A DNA stretch of 64,000 nucleotides, taken from Lithospermum erythrorhizon. Lineage: Eukaryota; Streptophyta; Magnoliopsida; Boraginales; Boraginaceae. The stretch is from contig JADFUC010002415.1 of assembly GCA_019722365.1 (NCBI GenBank), positions 417,641 to 481,640 on the forward strand. Reading direction: 5' to 3'. Shown here one piece after another: positions 59,230 through 64,000 of this stretch. A model generated the notes under the pieces. That model did no database searches, had not been told where the DNA came from, and saw only the letters and a list, made by a program, of their open reading frames with translations. Position numbers and translations under genes: made by a program. Position 1 is the first letter of the stretch. The number at the start of each line of letters is the position of its first letter.

Positions 59230-62200
59230 GTAGGAAAATTAGGGAAAAAAACTAGAGGAAATCAAATTTTGATTGTTGGTGTTCAAGCTAAGAGGGGGGG
59301 ACATTTTGATATGTAGCTTTAGTTTTACCACTTACCAAGTACATGAGGAGATCTTGGTATTAGCTTGACAATTTTTGAATGGAAAGGTAGTTTGTTATTG
59401 AGTTCGATTTTAACCCTAACAATTTTGTTAGTATTTCTCACCATCAAATGTTCATTGTCACTCAAAAGACGATGGTCTTGGAAAGCATTATAGTAGTAAT
59501 TCCTCCGTTTCATAATATATGATTGTTTAAATGAAAATTGATTTATTTAGGAATTGTGAAAAATTACATTAGGATTATGAAAAGCTATGGGAATGTAAAA
59601 AACTATATTGAAAATGTAAAAAGCTACATTGAAATTTTAAACAATCAACTATTTTGAAAAAATTAATTTTTTTTAGACTTGTGTCTATTTTTGATACGCG
59701 CAAGTATTAAAGATGGGCGTTATGAGTTCGTTTTCAGGACTAGCTTTTTAGCGAATACATTCTAATTATACTTAAGAATCATCATTTAAATTTCGTTTTA
59801 GGATATGAATATATAGTTTAAGCATTAAAAATAAGAAATGTTTAGATCATAGAAACATTTGGGAAACAACGTAAAATCTTGAAAACTTCGAGATAGGATT
59901 GCTTATAGTTTATAGTAAATGATATTTGTTTAAACATAAATATTATAACAAATACATAAATATTCAATCTTTATTTACTAAATAAAAAAATAAAATAAAA
60001 TATTTTTAGAAATCGATAGCGTAATTTAAAGTGTTTAAAATAAAATTTTAATAAAATTTATCGTTTAAATAAAACTAGTAAAAGAGGCGTCATTACACGA
60101 TGTGCCAATCAATTTCTAAATATTTAATATATTTTATGTTTAAGTGAAATCGTTCTAAGCGTGTAGAAACTTACTTTTTAAAAAAAATTAAATCACAAAT
60201 AACTCTTTAAATATAATATAAAAAATTACAATAAAATACGATGACCATATAGATATTAGACGAAAGTGAGATGTCTCTAGAGATATACAAATATTACTTT
60301 AATTTGATGTCATCTGACTAAATGTATTGATGAATTGATCATTAATATTGTATCATCTAATCATATGCTTTTATGTCAGTTAAATTGATAAATTTTTGTG
60401 GATCCCAATATATAAAACTCATATCTGCATAAAATTAAATAACAATAATAATAATAATAATTATACTAAAATCCTTGGGTTATTTGACTAATACTATTAT
60501 AATAATAATACTTGATAGTTCTACATAAAACATATTATTATTTAACTAACCTGATTATTAAAGATTGAAAATGATATATGATGAGAAAATCATATTGATG
60601 AACACAATAATAAATTAATAATATATGAGGCATATTCTTGGTAATTGAATCATGAAATTTATAGATGCAAAATTGGGAAAAAAATAATTATATTATTAAA
60701 TGCATACCTTTGAATAATTAAACATGCACTAAAGATAAATAAACATAGTTAATTAAAAAGTGGAATGCCTTGATTTAAAAGTATATATATGCCCGAATGT
60801 ATATGATGTATTATCACCAGCCAAATCACGTGTTGTTAGTGAATTCTTTCTGATTATTCATCTTTACTTATATGCAAGTATAAAGTATGATGAATACTTA
60901 ATACTACCTCCGTTTTTTTATTTGATATTTTTAGGTATATCGAGTGAAACTTTTAAGCGAATTAACTACTAAATACTTATGATTTTAATAAATATAAAAG
61001 TTATATCGTTATATTAGATACATGAAAATAATTTGATAATATTATTTTAACTTTATAATTTTGAGCATTATAGTTTAAGAATAGAATTGATAGTCGAAGT
61101 TACGCCGATATACGAAATCGTCAAATAAAAAAAAATGGAGCTGATAATAGGTGCTTTTTGTAAATAGCGATGATATAAATAGATCAGACAAACGTTCGAG
61201 AGTCAATGTACTTAGGTCACGAGGACCCCATTATTGTCAGTTGTCACATAACCTACCAAGTCAAACTGGAACATGGACCAAGGTTATCTCAGCCCAAACC
61301 TATGATGAGCCCAAGACCCTTGGTCCAATACAACATAATAAAATCCAATAGACTGGTCTCCTCTCAATAAACCAAGCAGTAAATCTTTGTGACTTTTTAT
61401 ATATGTTAGTGATTAGTGAATAGTAATTAATTCTTAAATTTTAGATTTTTAGATAGAAGGATAATTTAGTAATTAATAGTGTGAAAAGGAAAGCCTTTAT
61501 TAACGACTTTTTATACTCATAGCTATAGATATAGCGGCGCTTTTTATGTGAAAAGACAAAATTGTCGTTCCCATTTCTTCCATTTCCTTTTTTTATTTCT
61601 CTTCTTCAAACCATCATCCTCATTGGCCATTGTTGAATCTGCTCATAGAAGTTTCATAATTTCAAAATGTTAATGCCTTACTCAGATTCGTAAATATTGT
61701 TGATTTTAGTTGTTAAATTAACTTTTTATATTTGAGCTTAATTATTTATATATATATATATATAATTTACTATTAACATATATGTTTTGATTCAAATCGA
61801 ACTTATTTATGTCAATTAAATATACTATTAACATATAGATCATTTGAAAATTAAACCAGACTTAAATAGTAGTGTTGGATAGACAATTTAGCGGTTTCTA
61901 AAATGTGTAGGCTCATAAATTACACTCTTTTCATGTGAGAGGCGAGGTAGGTTAGGTGTAATGATACGAGTTCGTTAATATTTAATAATAGCCGTATGCT
62001 CTGATTTATTTGTAAAATGATCACAGCGTTACGAAAGGTGTACCATTCTAAAATGGAATAATTAAAAAAAAAAGGTCCACACAAATCATTCTAGCCATCT
62101 AATTATTATGTGTACCAATATCCAGATTGAGCAATTGAGTACATGCAAAAGTTAAAAATAAAGAACATTATTGACATTTTTTTTAGGAAATGAATGCATA

Positions 62201-62411
62201 TGCGATATTAGCTAAAATGTATCAAAAGAAGAAAAAATATATATATTATAAAATGGTATAATTTGTATTTTAATAATTAATAAATTATTAATGAATAAAA
62301 AATTTAATGGATAAATGGCTTTTTATATTGCAGAATATTAATTACTTAATTTTGAAACTTCATAATTGACAATCTTGAGAACTAACGTAGGACATTTATG
62401 CTTAGAAAAAA
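59230..62411. other. AT-rich intergenic DNA
   Basis: No gene recognised. An (AAT)n run is at ~60440-60462 and a MITE at 60905. 59495-59700 starts with TTCCTCCGTTTCATAATATATGATTG but lacks a matching right end, so it may be a broken MITE. Short TATTAACATATA repeats occur at ~61770 and ~61825. Confidence 0.5.
60905..61146. mobile_element. Stowaway-like MITE
   Basis: Left end TA-CCTCCGTTTTTTTATTTGA and right end TCAAATAAAAAAAAATGGAG are inverse copies; ~240 bp, non-coding. Confidence 0.75.
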
Positions 62412-62480
62412 AGCAGTCAGCGCCGTCGTGAGGCGCCATGGCTGACGCTACTGCAGCGTCGCGGAGGAGGTAAATCGCGG
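62412..62480. repeat. GC-rich palindromic patch
   Basis: An abrupt GC-rich island in AT-rich DNA with self-complementary words: AGCAGTCAGCGCC, GGCGCCATGGCTGACGCTAC, TGCAGCGTCGCGGAGG. GTCAGCG pairs with GCTGAC/CGCTGAC-type words, and GGCGCC is itself palindromic. Probably a transposon end; family not identified. Confidence 0.4.
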
Positions 62481-62808
62481 GATATGCGCCATTAATTTAC
62501 AGTGCGTTTAGGTATATAACTACTATGGCTTCGGGGTCGAGCAATCACTTTGCGAGTCTGAACTTCATCCCGGCTTGCGGTGAGGTGGCCAATCTGCCAG
62601 GCTACCGATGATTATTTATGCCAGAAGTCGACTTGTTGTCTTAGAGTTTATACATGTGCCAGATTATTAGTATCGGGACATACAAGAGGCCAGATATAGA
62701 ATGTACCACAAGCTATAGGGGCAAGTTAACAAATAGTTTGACTTTTGCTTAAGTCTTACAATGTGAACAACGTAACGCCACCGAAAGATCCCTATAGAAA
62801 TGCCAGCA

Positions 62809-62817
62809 TATATATAT
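62809..62817 (+). promoter_or_regulatory. Probable TATA box of the small conserved gene
   Basis: TATATATAT lies 170 bp upstream of the ATG at 62987. Between them is a T/C-rich leader (TTTCTTTCCTTCATTTTCTTC and TTCTCTCTCTGG), as in many plant 5' UTRs. Confidence 0.45.
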
Positions 62818-62986
62818 GTGGCAAAACAGCACCGAATATCAACCTGCAAATCACTCTACAATTATGGGCTCTCTCAATTGGGACGTTTTCTAATATATTC
62901 TTTTTCTTTCCTTCATTTTCTTCATCTCCCTACATTTTTTTTCTCTCTCTGGCAAGAAACCTTCAAACAGAGAGAGAAAACAAGGA

Positions 62987-63215
62987 ATGGGGAAATATAC
63001 AGAGTTGTTGGATGTAGGGGTGAGGATTTTTTCAAGGTTTCAATCTCATTGCCCACAAACTGCAAGGATGTATTACCATCCCCCAGCACCTCATGATGAC
63101 AATCACCACCCGGGTGGAAGCACCGCGGCAGCAGATGACCTTTGAGGCTTCCAAAAAGGGTGGTGCAATTATTATTGAGTCTTCGGATTTAATACTATAC
63201 ACTTTTGCCATTTAA
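62987..63215 (+). CDS. Small conserved plant protein (MGKY-ELLD type), one frameshift near the 3' end
   Basis: The first frame encodes 52 aa: [52 protein letters not shown], then TGA at 63143. The N-terminal block with [14 protein letters not shown] matches, from memory, a family of short plant proteins of unknown function. Directly after the stop, the +1 frame continues [12 protein letters not shown], then [12 protein letters not shown] and a TAA at 63213, which resembles the conserved hydrophobic tail of that family. The natural product is therefore probably ~76 aa, and a single extra base (or 2-nt loss) lies at about 63134-63142, near GACCTTTG. A TATA box and CT-rich leader precede it. No intron is apparent. 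If the short form is real, it ends at 63145. Confidence 0.75.
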
Positions 63216-64000
63216 CAATAGTGAAAGATTGTTATCATTCATTTGTTTTGATTCAATGTAGAAAGAACTTAATATTGGTTTTCCTGTGTTTTGAATGTTT
63301 GAACATTTTCTTGGTTTTATGTTATCTACCAATAGGTTTTATTATTTGTCCTCAAATTGCATATTAGTTGTGGAACTTGTCTCTTATGTGTGTTTGGAAT
63401 GTTGGTCAACTTGGATTTGATGCTCAAATTATTTACTCCATCTATCACTTTTTCTAAATTCCATCCGACTTTACACATATTTTAACGAACTTTAATTTCA
63501 AAAGATTTCGTTAATCCTAAATTTCCATTTTTTTAATCGAAATGAGAATGTATTTTGAAATTTCTTTAAAAACAAGTTTATTACATGATCAGTGTTTATT
63601 TTGAGGTAAAAATATACGTTTTTCACGCTTATCGCTTTAATAATGCTTGAGAAATAGTGGAATTAAAATAATATACATATGATGTAAATGATGTTATAAT
63701 AGAATTTTGGAAAGCCAAGCGGCAATTTGAATTAATACTCCGTAGTGCCCATTTCAGGTATTGGCGTTTGAAATTATAATGTCGAGGTTTGATCGCGAAA
63801 TTAATTTTTATTAGCTAATCAAGAAAAATATAAATTTGATATCATTGAATTTGTTTAAAAAATATTTTCATAATATTATTGTTTTGTATTTTTCACAATG
63901 TATATAAAAGTGATTGATAATTAAAGTTATGCCGAAAATTGAAAAAGTCAATTAATTTGGGAAAGATGCAGTATAATTTTATTTGGAGCAATACGTAATA
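63216..64000. other. 3' flank and AT-rich DNA
   Basis: Nothing coding seen. TTACTCCATCTATCACTTTT at 63434 resembles a MITE left end, but no matching right end was found before the window stops. Confidence 0.45.

Noticed and set aside
59495..59700. Stowaway-like left end (TTCCTCCGTTTCATAATATA)
   Set aside because: No matching right terminal repeat was found, so it is not called as an element.

Overview
The window is nuclear DNA from a flowering plant, most likely a eudicot. It is AT-rich, has intron-split genes with canonical GT-AG sites, many Stowaway-like MITEs and SSRs, and broken Ty1-copia elements. All recognisable genes have plant or pan-eukaryotic homologues. Short CTCCGT/ACGGAG ends recur, which would fit Caryophyllales or asterids, but I cannot name a species. 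I see no bacterial genes, CRISPR array or tRNA gene.

Layout. 2.3-6.8 kb (-): a complete 11-exon gene for the mRNA export factor RAE1 (349 aa). 6.9-15.2 kb: no gene; an AT-rich degenerate tandem array (9.5-10.8 kb), a minisatellite that flips orientation at its middle (11.0-11.8 kb), and two copies of a ~290-bp dispersed repeat. 15.5-17.95 kb (+): an LRR receptor-like (pseudo)kinase whose 3' end is out of frame. 20.0-26.8 kb: two long direct repeats flanking the tail of an NRT1/PTR (NPF) transporter gene, the second copy split by a ~2.1-kb insertion. 27.2-32.6 kb: a broken copia element between two inverted arms. 34.2-35.4 kb (-): a decayed GRAS gene. 39.2-44.5 kb (-): an ABC1/UbiB-type atypical kinase gene, with copia gag remnants upstream (45.4-47.3 kb). 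49.5-51.6 kb (+): PRP38 splicing factor. 52.3-57.6 kb (+): a 3'-truncated eIF3a gene. 57.8-59.2 kb (+): an intronless, internally deleted acid invertase (GH32). 63.0-63.2 kb (+): a small conserved plant protein missed by simple ORF calling.

The genes do not form a pathway. RAE1 (mRNA export), PRP38 (splicing) and eIF3a (translation initiation) are housekeeping genes that happen to be neighbours.

The main caveat is quality. RAE1 is perfectly in frame over 11 exons, and several eIF3a and ABC1K exons are clean. In PRP38, eIF3a, GRAS, NPF, invertase, LRR-RLK and the small 3' gene, homology continues through 1-2-nt indels, often in short homopolymers, while splice sites stay intact. This suggests residual long-read assembly errors on top of real pseudogene decay, so every 'pseudogene' call is provisional. 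I found no convincing new biological system. The most unusual structures are the inverted minisatellite, the inverted copia arms, the repeat-flanked NPF fragment and the intronless invertase.
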